Source of the DNA: CAVPTL01 sp963794415
GTDB taxonomy: Bacteria; Actinomycetota; Thermoleophilia; Gaiellales; JAICJC01
Assembly (NCBI GenBank): GCA_963794415.1
Contig: CAWCDI010000001.1
Span: 930,001 to 994,000 of the forward strand
DNA length: 64,000 bases
Reading direction: 5' to 3'
The translations under genes were made by a program, and so were the position numbers. Position 1 is the stretch's first letter. Every line of letters starts with the position of its first letter. Positions 50,997 to 61,669 of this stretch are shown piece by piece. Below the pieces are notes generated by a model. It saw only the letters and a list, made by a program, of their open reading frames with translations. It did no database searches and was not told where the DNA came from.

Positions 50997-52927
50997 TCGC
51001 CCGCGGCCACCGGCGCCAGCGCATCTGCCGGGAAGTGCGTCACGATCACGCGGCACGGCGCCTTTCGCAGGATGAAGTCCACCGTGCGGCCGAAGAACTC
51101 CTCCTGCTTCGATCGTCCCCGGCGAGGCTTGTCGGGCGCTCCCACCACGATCAGCGCCGCCTGGTGCTCGATGGCCGCGTCCACCACCATCCGGCCCGGG
51201 CTGCGCGTGCGCCCGCTCACGCCGATGTAGGTCACGCCGTAGTCACCCGCCAGGGACTCGGCCGCCGCCTGCACCTCGGCCACCTCGCGCTCGCGCTCGG
51301 GCCGCGGGGCGTCGAGGGGGTCGCGCACCGGAATCACGATCGCGCTCACTCCCACCACCACTGCCCCGGCGTCGAGCGCCAGCCGGCAGGCGGTGGCCAT
51401 CATCTCCTCGCCGATGGCGTCCAGCCGCTCGAGGGGCACCACCACGGGCCCCTGCTGGAGCTCGGTGACCGACGCCGGCGGCGGCTCGGCCAGATCCACC
51501 GTCTGGAAGAGCGGCACGCGCGCACGCACCCGCACTCCCGTGTAGAGCAGCAGGCCGCCCACCATCCAGAGCGGGCCCACCACGCGCGCGCCGGGATGCG
51601 TGCCGAGCGCGAGCACCCACGCGGCGAACGAGAGGATCATGCCGGCCACCGAGGTGAGCGGGATCAGCCGCCCGCGGATGCGGACGTTGCCGTGCATCAT
51701 GAACGCCCTGGGCATGTCCGGCTCGGTGATGCGAAGCCAGATGATGGATGCCTGCGTGATGGTGAACGCGAGCAGGATCCCGAAGCTGTAGAGCGAGGCG
51801 AGCGTCAGCGCCTCCTCCCCGTCGAAGAACGACGCCACCACGATGAACCCCGACGAGATGAGCCCGACGGCGATGATCGCCGCGGGCGACGCGAGCACCC
51901 GCCGGTTTCGCCGCGCGAAGATCGCGGGCACCTGCATGTGCCGGCCCATCGACTCCGACATGCGGGCGAACCCCGAGATGCTGGTGGTGATGGCGAGGAG
52001 CAGGATGGCCGTGGCCGTGAGCCCCACCCCCACGCGCAGGGCGTCGGCAAACCACCACGGGCCGCCGATGGCGTGCACGAGCCCGAGGATCGGGGCGTTC
52101 ACCCATGTGGTGGAGAGCGCGCTCGAGTACCCGGCCGGCGCGCTGGGATCGGGATGTGACGGGAACGCCGACACGGCCGCCGTCGCGACGGCGGCGTAGA
52201 TGACGACCACGGTCACGGCCGAGGTGCGGATGCTGTTGGGCACCGTCTTCCCGGGATCCTTGGCGAGGCCGGTGAGCGACGAGACCTTCTCGAGCCCGGT
52301 ATAGGCCACCATCGCCACCGGCAGCGAGAACGCGAGCGAGTTCCAGGTCGGCTCGGTGCCGAGGTTGATGTTGTTGGTGAGGCGGCTGTAGTTGAAGAGC
52401 AGCACGAGGCCCAGCACGGCGAGGCTGATCTGCACGGCCAGGTCGAGGCTCGCGAGCAGGATCCCCGCCATGTAGGCATTGGTGCGGCGCACGAGCCGCA
52501 CGGCGGTGATGCCGAGCAGCACCGCCACGCCCGCCGCTGCGGCCTGCTTGTCGCTGAGCGCGTTGGGATGGCCAAAGGCGCCGGTGAGGTAGCGCGGCAC
52601 GAAGAGCGCCGAGAGCGAGATGGCGATGACGTAGTCGAGCGCCGCCGCCCAGCCGGCGATGAAGCCGACCAGGTCGTTGAACGCCCGCCGGGCAAAGCTC
52701 GCGGCGCCGCCGGGCTCGGCGATGGTCGCGCCGCCCTCGGCGTAGGCGGCAGCCGCCAGCGCGAACAGGAGGCCGGCCGCGAGGAACACCAGCGGCGTGG
52801 CCGAGAGCGCATAGACGGCGGTCAGGCCGAGAGCGAAGTAGAGCGAGCTTCCGATCTCGCCGTAGGCGATGGCAAAGAGCGCCGGGGCACCCAGCATCCG
52901 GCCGAGGACAGGAATCTTTCGCGCCAT
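50993..52927 (-). CDS. APC-family permease with C-terminal USP domain (1)
   Basis: 644 aa. APC-type membrane part with about 12 helices (1-470): glycine-rich start FAIAYGEIGSSLYFALGL and AEPGGAASFARRAFNDL as in APC permeases. The C-terminal 170 residues form a universal-stress-protein-like domain (VVVPLERLDAIGEEM, nucleotide loop VVGAPDKPRRGRSKQEEFFG). Similar architecture is found in KimA-type K+ importers and amino-acid permeases; which substrate is carried cannot be told. Its twin is two genes upstream. Confidence 0.85.
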   Translation of the reverse strand: MARKIPVLGRMLGAPALFAIAYGEIGSSLYFALGLTAVYALSATPLVFLAAGLLFALAAAAYAEGGATIAEPGGAASFARRAFNDLVGFIAGWAAALDYVIAISLSALFVPRYLTGAFGHPNALSDKQAAAAGVAVLLGITAVRLVRRTNAYMAGILLASLDLAVQISLAVLGLVLLFNYSRLTNNINLGTEPTWNSLAFSLPVAMVAYTGLEKVSSLTGLAKDPGKTVPNSIRTSAVTVVVIYAAVATAAVSAFPSHPDPSAPAGYSSALSTTWVNAPILGLVHAIGGPWWFADALRVGVGLTATAILLLAITTSISGFARMSESMGRHMQVPAIFARRNRRVLASPAAIIAVGLISSGFIVVASFFDGEEALTLASLYSFGILLAFTITQASIIWLRITEPDMPRAFMMHGNVRIRGRLIPLTSVAGMILSFAAWVLALGTHPGARVVGPLWMVGGLLLYTGVRVRARVPLFQTVDLAEPPPASVTELQQGPVVVPLERLDAIGEEMMATACRLALDAGAVVVGVSAIVIPVRDPLDAPRPEREREVAEVQAAAESLAGDYGVTYIGVSGRTRSPGRMVVDAAIEHQAALIVVGAPDKPRRGRSKQEEFFGRTVDFILRKAPCRVIVTHFPADALAPVAAGD

Positions 52928-52939
52928 GCGGCAGAGAGC

Positions 52940-53119
52940 TTACTGCCGCGGGTGCAGGGCTCGCCATCGCATGACGCCGAGCAGCAGGAAGACCGCCGCG
53001 ATCATGTACCCCACCGACAGCCCGAACCCGTGCTGGAACGACGCCACGATGGTCTCGATCAGGATCGCGACGCCCAGCACGAGGAACACCACGGCGATGA
53101 CGATGTTCGCGCGCAGCAT
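52940..53119 (-). CDS. 59-residue two-helix membrane protein
   Basis: ATG at 53119 overlaps the stop of the second permease (TGATG), TAA at 52940. Two hydrophobic helices (ANIVIAVVFLVLGVAILIETIV and SVGYMIAAVFLLLGVM) with basic tail RWRALHPRQ. It sits between the two APC-USP permeases and is presumably translated with the upstream one. Function unknown. Confidence 0.7.
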   Translation of the reverse strand: MLRANIVIAVVFLVLGVAILIETIVASFQHGFGLSVGYMIAAVFLLLGVMRWRALHPRQ

Positions 53120-55077
53120 CAGGGCGTCGTCGTGGGCGCCATCCCCACGGTGCCCACCATCACGCGGCAGTGGGCGTTTCGCAGGACGTAGTCGATCACC
53201 CTCCCGAACATCCGCTCACCGCCGCGCTTGCGGTCGCTCGCGCCCATGACGATGATCTCCGAGCGGCGCCGCTCGGCCTCATCCACGATCGCCTGGCCGG
53301 CGTTTCGGGTGCGGACGATGCGGGTGATGACCGTGACGCCGTACTCGTCGCCCAGCGCCGCGGTCTCGCGCAGCTCGCGCTCGGCCTCCTCCACCTGGTC
53401 GGACATGGCGTCCGAGATGGACCGGTCGAGCGGCACCTCGATCGGGTAGAGCGCCACGAGGTGGGCGCCGGACTCCGCGGCCAGGCGAAGCGCCGTGGCG
53501 GTCATCTCATCGGACACCCGGTGCCGGGAGAGCGGCATGAGGATGGAGCGGTACTCCACCTCGAGCGCCGGGCCGAGCGACGACTGCGGCATCATCACCG
53601 TCTCGGTCAGCGGCAGGTGCTGCGACTTGCGGTAGAGCGTGTAGACCACGAGCCCGACCACCAGCCAGATCCCGCCAACGGGCGCGACCCCGTCGACGAA
53701 GTGCAGCACGATGGTCACCAGCCAGGAGGCGAGCGTGCCGATGAGGCCGAGCACGGCGAAGAGCGGCAGGTCATAGCCGCCCACGTGGTAGGAGAGCGGC
53801 CCGCGCCACGGCATGTCCGACTCGGGCATCTTGCGTCTCATCTGGATCACCGCCGCGTGGGCCAGCGTGAACGAGAGCATGGCACCGAAGGCGTAGAGGT
53901 TCCCGAGGAACTGGGTGGAGCCGTGCGGGATCATCAGGAACACCGCGATCACGCTGAAGAAGATGATCGCCACGTAGGGCGTCTGAAATTTCGGGTGTAC
54001 CTTGCTGATGATGGGTGGCAGCTGGCGGTGCTGCCCCATCGAGTAGGTGAGTCTCGAGACGCCGATGATGCCGGCGTTGGTGGCGATGATCAGGATGGTG
54101 GCCGCGAGCAGGCCGACGAAGTACCCGAGCCCCGAGGTGACGATGTCCGGCAGGCCAAGATGCTCCACGAGGCCGGCGACGGGGTCGCCCGCGTACCTGC
54201 AGGCGAGATCAGTGGTCTCCTGGCCGAGCTTGACCGTCTTCGCGCACGCGAGCTGCGCGTTGTGCGAGTCGGCCACCATCTGAGGCGTCGCCGGCGTCAC
54301 CGGCATCGCCGAGAGCGCAACCGAGGGCAGGAACGCGTAGATGGCGAACACCGCGATGACCACGTACATGATGGCCTTGGGCACGTGGCGGGCGGGATCG
54401 ATCGCCTCCTCCGACATGTTCGACACGGTCTCGATGCCGGTGTAGGCCACCATCGCGACCGGGATCGCCACGATGAAGTTGCTCCACGTGGGCACCGCGC
54501 CGAGGTCGACCTGCGTCACCAGCGTGTGCGGCGAGAACACCGTCGCGAGCCCGATCACCACCAGGACCGCCTGGGTGCAGAGGTCGGCCAGCGCGAGGAA
54601 GATGTTGAGGCCCGCCGCCTCCTGGACGCCCACGATGTTCAGGAGCACCAGCAGCAGCACCACGATCGCGCCGGCGTAGATGTCGTTCGGGTGGCCGAGC
54701 AGGTTGCCGCCCGGCCAGAACTTGGCCAGGTAGTGCGGCACGAAGATCGCCGAGATCGCGATGGTCACCGTGTAGTTCAGCATCTGCGCCCAGCCCGCGA
54801 AGAAGCTCACGAGCTCGTTGAACGCGTGCCGGGTGAACGATGCCGAGCCGCCGGCCTCCGGGAACCGCGCAGTCGCCTCGGCGTAGGTCACCGCCGTGAA
54901 GAAGAAGATGATCCCCGAGATGAAGAACGCGATGGGCGTGAGCCCGAGCGCGTAGACCGTCACCAGGCCGAGGGCGTAGTAGATCGACGAGCCCACGTTC
55001 CCGTAGGCGGTCGAGAACAGCGCCGCCGTGCCGAGCACGCGGTGAAGTCCCCCGGCTTGGCGGCGCTTTACCGGCAT
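53119..55077 (-). CDS. APC-family permease with C-terminal USP domain (2)
   Basis: 652 aa, paralogue of the downstream permease. Helix 1 contains STAYGNVGSSIYYALGL; helix 6 region YTGIETVSNMSEEAIDPARHVP is typical of APC transporters. A 50-residue insertion with two cysteines (AQLACAKTV, DLACRYAG) lies in an external loop. The C-terminal USP-like domain has VMGASDRKRGGERMFGRV. ATG 55077 with TATAAC 8 nt upstream. Confidence 0.85.
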   Translation of the reverse strand: MPVKRRQAGGLHRVLGTAALFSTAYGNVGSSIYYALGLVTVYALGLTPIAFFISGIIFFFTAVTYAEATARFPEAGGSASFTRHAFNELVSFFAGWAQMLNYTVTIAISAIFVPHYLAKFWPGGNLLGHPNDIYAGAIVVLLLVLLNIVGVQEAAGLNIFLALADLCTQAVLVVIGLATVFSPHTLVTQVDLGAVPTWSNFIVAIPVAMVAYTGIETVSNMSEEAIDPARHVPKAIMYVVIAVFAIYAFLPSVALSAMPVTPATPQMVADSHNAQLACAKTVKLGQETTDLACRYAGDPVAGLVEHLGLPDIVTSGLGYFVGLLAATILIIATNAGIIGVSRLTYSMGQHRQLPPIISKVHPKFQTPYVAIIFFSVIAVFLMIPHGSTQFLGNLYAFGAMLSFTLAHAAVIQMRRKMPESDMPWRGPLSYHVGGYDLPLFAVLGLIGTLASWLVTIVLHFVDGVAPVGGIWLVVGLVVYTLYRKSQHLPLTETVMMPQSSLGPALEVEYRSILMPLSRHRVSDEMTATALRLAAESGAHLVALYPIEVPLDRSISDAMSDQVEEAERELRETAALGDEYGVTVITRIVRTRNAGQAIVDEAERRRSEIIVMGASDRKRGGERMFGRVIDYVLRNAHCRVMVGTVGMAPTTTP

Positions 55078-55085
55078 TGGTGCCT

Positions 55086-55091
55086 GTTATA
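55086..55091 (-). promoter_or_regulatory. -10 element of the permease unit
   Basis: TATAAC on the minus strand, 8 nt before ATG 55077; close to consensus in the first five bases. Confidence 0.45.
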
Positions 55092-55110
55092 CCGCGTGCC
55101 CGGACAACTG

Positions 55111-57165
55111 CTAGTGACGAGTCAGCAACGGAATGATGAGGATCGCGACGATGTTGGTGATCTTGATCATCGGGTTGATGGCGGGGCCGGCGGTGTCCTT
55201 GTACGGATCACCCACCGTGTCACCCGTGATGGAGGCCGCATGCGCCGGTGAGCCCTTGCCCCCGTGCGCCCCGTCCTCGATCATCTTCTTCGCGTTGTCC
55301 CACGCACCGCCGCCCGAGGTCATCGAGATCGCCAGGAAGAGGCCGGTGACGATGGTGCCCACGAGCAGGCCGCCGAGCATCTGGTAGGAGATGATGCCAA
55401 CCACGATCGGCACCGCCACCGGGATCAGCGCCGGCAGCTGCATCTCGCGGATGGCCGAGCGGGTCACCAGGTCGACGCAGCGCGCGTAGTCGGGCTTGGC
55501 GGTGCCCTCCATGATCCCCGGGATCTCGCGGAACTGGCGGCGCACCTCCTCCACCACTGCGGCGCCGGCACGGCCGACCGCGTCCATCGCGAGCGAGGCG
55601 AAGAGGAACGGCATCAGGCCGCCGATGAGGAGGCCCGAGAGCACCCACGGATCGTTGATCTGGAAGAGCACCGGGTGGCCGAGCCGCGTGGCGAGCTCGT
55701 CGCTGTAGGACTGGAACAGCACCAGCGCGGCCAGGCCGGCCGAGCCGATCGCATAGCCCTTGGTGACGGCCTTGGTGGTGTTGCCGACCGCGTCGAGCGG
55801 GTCGGTCACGTTGTCGCGCACCTCGTGCGGCAGATCCGCCATCTCGGCGATGCCGCCGGCGTTGTCGGTGATGGGCCCGAACGCGTCGAGCGCGACGATC
55901 ATGCCGGCCATCGAGAGCATGGCGGTCACGGCGATCGCGACGCCGTAGATGCCGGCGAGCTTGTCGGCGGTGAGCGTGCCGACGACGAGCACGATCACGG
56001 GGAGCGCCGTTGCCTGCATGCCCACGGCGAGGCCGGCGATGATGTTGGTCGCATGGCCGGTGGTGGACTGCTGTGAGATCCGTTTCACCGGGCCGAACCG
56101 CGTGCCGGTGTAGTACTCGGTGATGCCCACCAGGAGCGCAGTGATCACGAGCCCGACGAGCGCGCACAGATAGATGCGCGTGCCGTTGTGGGGAAGGCCG
56201 CTCGACACCGAGTGGATCACCGGGATGAAGAGCACGGCCGAGAGCAGCGCCGAGACGAACACGCCCGTGTAGAGCGCCGTCATGATGCTGCCGCTCTTCG
56301 GCAGGCGCACCAGCAGCGTGCCGACGATCGAGGCCGGGATGGCGAGCGCGCCGATGAGGAGCGGCAACACCACGGCGTTGTGGTGGAAGCCGGGAATCTG
56401 CGCGCCGAGCAGCATCGAGGCGACGATGGTGACGGCATAGGTCTCGAAGAGGTCGGCCGCCATGCCGGCGTCGTCGCCGACGTTGTCGCCCACGTTGTCG
56501 GCGATCACGGCCGGGTTGCGGGGGTCGTCCTCCGGGATGCCGGCCTCGATCTTGCCCACCAGGTCGGCGCCGACGTCAGCGCCCTTGGTGAAGATGCCGC
56601 CGCCGAGGCGCGCGAACACCGAGATGAGCGAGCCGCCGAAGGCAAGGCCGACGAGCGCCTTGGTGGCGACCAGGTCGGAGTTGCCGTTCAGCTTGAGGAT
56701 GCCGTAGTAGCCGGCAACGCCGAGCAGGCCGAGCCCGACCACGAGGATGCCTGTCACGGTGCCGCCCTTGAACGCGACCGAGAGCGCCGGGGCCATGCCC
56801 TTGCGCCCCGCCTCGGCGGTGCGGACGTTCGAGCGCACCGCGACGTTCATGCCGATGAAGCCGGTGATGCCCGAGAGCACCGCGCCGATGACGAACCCGA
56901 TCGCCACCTTCACCCCGAGGTCGCTCGTCCACTGGCCGGCGACGGCGATCACGATGGTGACGACGACCGCAACCACCGCGATGGTCGTGTACTGGCGCTT
57001 GAGGTACGCCGCAGCGCCCTCCTGGATCGCTGCTGCGATCTCCCGCATGCGGTCGTTGCCCTCGGGCTGTTTCAGCACCCACTGGGTGAGCAGAAGACCG
57101 TAGATGACGGCCGCGATACCGCACACGAGCGAGATCGCAACCGCGTGACTAGCCAGGAAACTCAC
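55111..57165 (-). CDS. hppA: Membrane-bound proton-translocating pyrophosphatase
   Basis: 684 aa, about 16 helices. Substrate-binding loop GGGIFTKGADVGADLVGKIE with DVGADLVGK, DNVGDNVGD, and DAFGPITDNAGG. GNTTKAVTK holds the Lys that, with the following Thr, marks K+-independent H+-PPases (K+-dependent ones have Ala there). Uses PPi energy to pump protons. Start GTG 57165 with AAGGAG 8 nt upstream. Confidence 0.96.
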   Translation of the reverse strand: MSFLASHAVAISLVCGIAAVIYGLLLTQWVLKQPEGNDRMREIAAAIQEGAAAYLKRQYTTIAVVAVVVTIVIAVAGQWTSDLGVKVAIGFVIGAVLSGITGFIGMNVAVRSNVRTAEAGRKGMAPALSVAFKGGTVTGILVVGLGLLGVAGYYGILKLNGNSDLVATKALVGLAFGGSLISVFARLGGGIFTKGADVGADLVGKIEAGIPEDDPRNPAVIADNVGDNVGDDAGMAADLFETYAVTIVASMLLGAQIPGFHHNAVVLPLLIGALAIPASIVGTLLVRLPKSGSIMTALYTGVFVSALLSAVLFIPVIHSVSSGLPHNGTRIYLCALVGLVITALLVGITEYYTGTRFGPVKRISQQSTTGHATNIIAGLAVGMQATALPVIVLVVGTLTADKLAGIYGVAIAVTAMLSMAGMIVALDAFGPITDNAGGIAEMADLPHEVRDNVTDPLDAVGNTTKAVTKGYAIGSAGLAALVLFQSYSDELATRLGHPVLFQINDPWVLSGLLIGGLMPFLFASLAMDAVGRAGAAVVEEVRRQFREIPGIMEGTAKPDYARCVDLVTRSAIREMQLPALIPVAVPIVVGIISYQMLGGLLVGTIVTGLFLAISMTSGGGAWDNAKKMIEDGAHGGKGSPAHAASITGDTVGDPYKDTAGPAINPMIKITNIVAILIIPLLTRH

Positions 57166-57232
57166 AGCATGAACTCCTTAACAGTCGGAAACAACCGGCC
57201 GAGTCTACCCACAAAGCCGGACATGATGGAAC

Positions 57233-58030
57233 CTAGAACCGTGCTCCCGCGAGCGCGGTCGCGCAGATGTCGTTCGGCTGCGCGCCGATCCTGGGGATCG
57301 CCGCGAACAGGAGCTTGCGGAGCCGCTCGTTGTTCTCGGTGAACACCCTGACGACGGCCTCGTGGCTGACCGGCTCGATATCGACATCGTCCTCGAGCCC
57401 CACGTCGTAGTCGGTGATGAGCGAGACGTTGGCGTAGCAGAGCTCGAGCTCGCGGGCGAGCCAGCCCTCCGGGTAGGCGGTCATGTTGATCACGCCCCAG
57501 CCCATGGCCGAGAACCATTTCGACTCCGACCGCGTGGAGAACCGCGGGCCCTGGATGACGACAACGGTGCCGCCGTCACGGATGTCGAGGCCCTGCTCCC
57601 GCCCGGTCTCCAGCAGCACGTTTCGCAGATCGGGGCAGTACGGGTCGGCCGAGGACACGTGCGTGGTCACGGGGCCGTCGTAGAAGGTGTCGGCGCGGGC
57701 GCTCGTGCGATCCACGAACTGGTCGCACACCACGAAGGTGCCCGGCGGCAGATCCTTGCTGAGGCTGCCGGAGGCGCACGGGCCGACGATCCGGCGCACT
57801 CCCAGCTCCTTCATCGCCCAGAGGTTGGCGCGGTAGGGGATCGCATGCGGCGGCAGCTGGTGGTTTCGGCCGTGGCGCGGCAGGAACGCCACCCGCTTGC
57901 CCCCCACGTCGCCGATCACGAACCGGTCGGAGGTGGGCCCGTACGGCGTGTCAACGGTGACCTCCTCGGCGTCGTCGAGGAACGAGTAGAACCCCGACCC
58001 GCCGAACACCCCGATCTCCGCGCCGCTCAT
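57233..58030 (-). CDS. mtnP: 5'-methylthioadenosine phosphorylase family protein
   Basis: 265 aa trimeric purine-nucleoside-phosphorylase fold. Phosphate site GGSGFYS (10-16), PRHGRNHQLPPHAIPYRAN, and base-binding SLITDYDVG; the Asp in DYD favours 6-aminopurines, supporting methylthioadenosine over inosine or guanosine. Salvages MTA from polyamine or other SAM-derived pathways. ATGA overlap with the DUF1844 gene. Confidence 0.9.
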   Translation of the reverse strand: MSGAEIGVFGGSGFYSFLDDAEEVTVDTPYGPTSDRFVIGDVGGKRVAFLPRHGRNHQLPPHAIPYRANLWAMKELGVRRIVGPCASGSLSKDLPPGTFVVCDQFVDRTSARADTFYDGPVTTHVSSADPYCPDLRNVLLETGREQGLDIRDGGTVVVIQGPRFSTRSESKWFSAMGWGVINMTAYPEGWLARELELCYANVSLITDYDVGLEDDVDIEPVSHEAVVRVFTENNERLRKLLFAAIPRIGAQPNDICATALAGARF

Positions 58031-58392
58031 ATGTCCCCTCTCGGTGTCCAGATCTTCGGCCGCTCGGCCGGCTCTTCCACCGGTGCCTCCGGCGGCGGTG
58101 CCTGCGCCTCGGCGGCAGGCGGTTCCAGTGCGCGAGAGTATGCCAGCTGAAGCTCCGAGAGCGCCGCCCGGTACTCAACGACAGCCTCACGCGGCAGGAG
58201 CCGCTCGAGCACGGGCATCAGCGCGCGCACGCCCTCGATGGACTGCTCGGTCTGCACGAGATCGGCCTCGACGCCCTGCTCCCCCGTGAGGCCCGTGCGC
58301 GCGAACCCGATGCTCAGGAGCAGATGTGCGGTCGAGAGGATGACATCACCTGCATTGGGGATCTCCCCTGGCTGCGGCTCTTCGGCGCTCAT
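58027..58392 (-). CDS. DUF1844-type small protein
   Basis: 121 aa. Conserved helical core DVILSTAHLLLSIGFARTG and QTEQSIEGVRALMPVLERL, then an acidic Pro-rich tail. Family function unknown. Overlaps both neighbours as ATGA: downstream of the GCS2-type ligase and upstream of mtnP, so the three are a coupled operon. Confidence 0.8.
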   Translation of the reverse strand: MSAEEPQPGEIPNAGDVILSTAHLLLSIGFARTGLTGEQGVEADLVQTEQSIEGVRALMPVLERLLPREAVVEYRAALSELQLAYSRALEPPAAEAQAPPPEAPVEEPAERPKIWTPRGDI

Positions 58393-59588
58393 GCGCTCTC
58401 CTTGCCCGGAAACGCCTCGAGCCACTCGGCGGCCGAGACCTCGGTGCGCTCGACCACCTCGGGCCAGAGCTCGCGCGGGCTCGCGCCGGCGTCCATCGCG
58501 GCGCTCAGCCGCTGCGCGGCGTTGGGTCCCTCGATCGGCGTCAGGTACGGGGTGATGCCGAGCTCGCCGGCCATCTCGGCGGCATCCTCGAGGAGCGCGT
58601 CGATGCGCGCCCGCGCCGGCACGGCCTCGCCCGCGTCCAGGTCGATCAGCTTGCCGTCCATGCCCCACCTGATGGCCCGCCAGAGATTCTCCTCGAGCAG
58701 GCGCGGCGCGTAGTCGGGCAGCGGCCGGCCCTCGTCGTACATCCGGGCAAAGCGCGCCGTGCACGCCACCATGAGACCGGCCAGCGCCACCGCCTCGCCG
58801 AACTCCGGCTGGGCGTCGCAGATGCGCGTCTCGACCGTGGGAAACGCCTGGTGGGGCCGCACGCTCCACCAGATCTCGGTGTGCTCGCGGATGGAGCCGG
58901 TCACGATGAGGAACCGGACGAAATCCTCGTACTCCTGCCAGCCGGCGAGCGAGTCGGGGATGCCGCAGCGCGGGAACATGCGCGTGAAGACCTGCGTGCG
59001 CGTTGAGTGCAGGTGCGTGTAGCGATCCTCGACCCACGGCGAGCTGGCCGAGAGGGCGAGCAGCTCCGGCAGCACCGAGCGCATCGCCGTGGTGACCGCG
59101 ATCGCCCGGTCGGCACCCCTGATGCCCGTGTGGGCGTGGATGCCGAACGTGTTGTTGCGCCAGGCGACGTAGCGAAGCGTCGACTCCACCAGGTGGTAGT
59201 GCGGCGTATCGATCAGCTCCTGATCCTGCCAGCGCGCGAAGGGGTGTGCACCCGCCGCCGCGAGCCGCACGCCGAGCGAGCCGGCAACCGCGACCAGGTC
59301 GATCCGCCGGGCGGCCATCACCTGAGCCGCCTGGGCGAACGTCTCGCAGCGCCCCGTGCGGATCTCGACCTCCGAGCGGATCAGCTCACCCGCGACGGCA
59401 CCCTCCAGCGGGCCCGTCTGGGTGGCTGCGTCGAACCGCTCGAAGCCCGGGACCATGTCCAGCGTGCCGGGGTCGAGGATCGCGAACTCCTCCTCCACGC
59501 CGACCGTGAAATCCTTGCCCTCTTCGAATCCCGCTCGCGCCGCCTCCAACGCCTCGAGGGGATCACTGATCTTCGGCGTCTCGCCCAT
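58389..59588 (-). CDS. Carboxylate-amine ligase of the GCS2 (YbdK) family
   Basis: 399 aa ATP-grasp-like glutamate-cysteine ligase fold. Start VGVEEEFAILDP (29-40) is the family signature; ELIRSEVEIRTGRCET and NTFGIHAHTGI carry further metal/ATP residues. Family members make weak gamma-glutamyl-cysteine or other gamma-glutamyl amides, so the real product is uncertain. First gene of the operon; TATCGT 9 nt before ATG 59588. Confidence 0.9.
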   Translation of the reverse strand: MGETPKISDPLEALEAARAGFEEGKDFTVGVEEEFAILDPGTLDMVPGFERFDAATQTGPLEGAVAGELIRSEVEIRTGRCETFAQAAQVMAARRIDLVAVAGSLGVRLAAAGAHPFARWQDQELIDTPHYHLVESTLRYVAWRNNTFGIHAHTGIRGADRAIAVTTAMRSVLPELLALSASSPWVEDRYTHLHSTRTQVFTRMFPRCGIPDSLAGWQEYEDFVRFLIVTGSIREHTEIWWSVRPHQAFPTVETRICDAQPEFGEAVALAGLMVACTARFARMYDEGRPLPDYAPRLLEENLWRAIRWGMDGKLIDLDAGEAVPARARIDALLEDAAEMAGELGITPYLTPIEGPNAAQRLSAAMDAGASPRELWPEVVERTEVSAAEWLEAFPGKESA

Positions 59589-59597
59589 GCCGTCGCC

Positions 59598-59603
59598 ACG
59601 ATA
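59598..59603 (-). promoter_or_regulatory. -10 element of the GCS2-ligase operon
   Basis: TATCGT on the minus strand, 9 nt before ATG 59588. Confidence 0.45.
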
Positions 59604-59625
59604 ACGGACGCGGGCGCGCCGCGGG

Positions 59626-60006
<381 letters not shown>

Positions 60007-61669
60007 CGGTCTCTCCTCCATCGGGTTGGTGTTCTAGAAGCGGGAATGCCACGGTCACGGTGGTGCCGCGGCCAAGCTCGGAATCGACGTTCAGCCGGCC
60101 CTGGTGGGACTCGACGATGGCGCAGCAGATGGCGAGCCCGAGGCCGGTGCCCTGGATCGCCTGGTCGGTGGCGTTGCGTGCGCGAAAGAACCGCTCGAAG
60201 AGGCGCGGGAGATCCTCGGGCGGGATACCGATGCCGGAGTCGGCCACCTCGATGCGCGCCTGCCGGCCGCGGCCCGTGTCGTGCGTCACGAGCGAGACCC
60301 GCACCGAGCCCTCCACGGGCGTGAACTTCGCGGCGTTCGAGAGCAGGTTGGCGAGCACCTGGCCGATGCGGTCGCGATCGACCTTCGCCACGACCGGGTG
60401 ATCCGGCAGCGCGAGATCGAGCTTCAGGCGCCGGGCATTGAAGGTGAGCACCTGATCCTGGATGGCCGACTCCACCAGCGGGCGCAGATCCACCGGCTCG
60501 GGCCGGATCGGCAGGTTGCCGCTCTCGATGCCCGAGAGGGTCAGCAGGTCGGTGATGAGCGACTCCAGGCGCCGGGCGTTGTGGTCGACGATGCCCAGGA
60601 ACTCGCCCTGCTCGGCGGTGATCTCGCCGGCCGCCTCGGCGGCGAGCAGCTCGGTGTACCCGAGGATCGCCGTGAGCGGCGTTCGCAGCTCGTGCGACAC
60701 GCTCGAGACGAAGTCGGTCTTCAGCTGATCCGACATCCGAAGCGCCTCGAGCTGCATCGCAAGGGCGCGGTTGAGCGCCTCGAGCTGCGCGAGGAAGTCG
60801 GCGCGCTCGATGGCGACTGCGGCCTCGGCCGCAAAGAGGCCGGCAACGGCCGCGGCCCGATCCGAGAGGTGCATCACGGGCCGATCCCAGCCCACCAGCA
60901 GCACGCCCACGACCAGCCCGTCGCGCAGCACCGGCTGCCAGAGCGCCGAGACGATCCCCGTGGCCTGCGCCAGGCGCGGTGAGACGTCGTCATAGAGGGC
61001 GAGGTCGGCGATGAAGAACGGCTCGCCCGAGGCGAACACATCCGCGGTGGCCGAGCCGGCCTCGTCAACCGCCACGCGCATCGGAGCGTCGTAGCCGCGC
61101 CCCCCGGCCGCGCCCGTGGAGATCAGCCCGGCGGCGCCGTCGGGCTCCATGAGCACCGCGAGCATGCCGTCGCACACCGCCAGGAGCGCCTGGCAGATGG
61201 CTCCTCGGGCCGCGTTGGGATCGGTGGTGCGAGGCAGCCGGCGCGCGACCTCGGCGACAGCCGTGAGGTCGGCCGCGTACTGGTAGGCGAGGACGTCAGC
61301 CTCCTGCTTGGCCGCGTTTCGCTCGGTCACGTCGCGCATCACCACCAGCTGGGAGCCGGTGCGGCCGAGCGCTCGCTCGGTCACCTCCAGCTGCCGCGAG
61401 ACGCCGCTGCTGGTGTGGCCGGTACGCAGGGCGAGGTCGCCGCCGTCCAGCACATGCTCCAGGGGTACGCCGACGATCCGGGCGGGCTCGTAGCCGAAGA
61501 TGGCGGTGAACGCCGGGTTGATCTCGGCGATCAGCCCGTCGTGCACGACCGCCACAGCATCGGACACGACATCTGCGAGCAGCCGTTCACGGCGCTCGTC
61601 GCCGAACGAGTTGAGGTCGTGAATCACTCCCCCGGCAATCGACAGGGGAGCAGGCGGTTTGAGCCGGAC

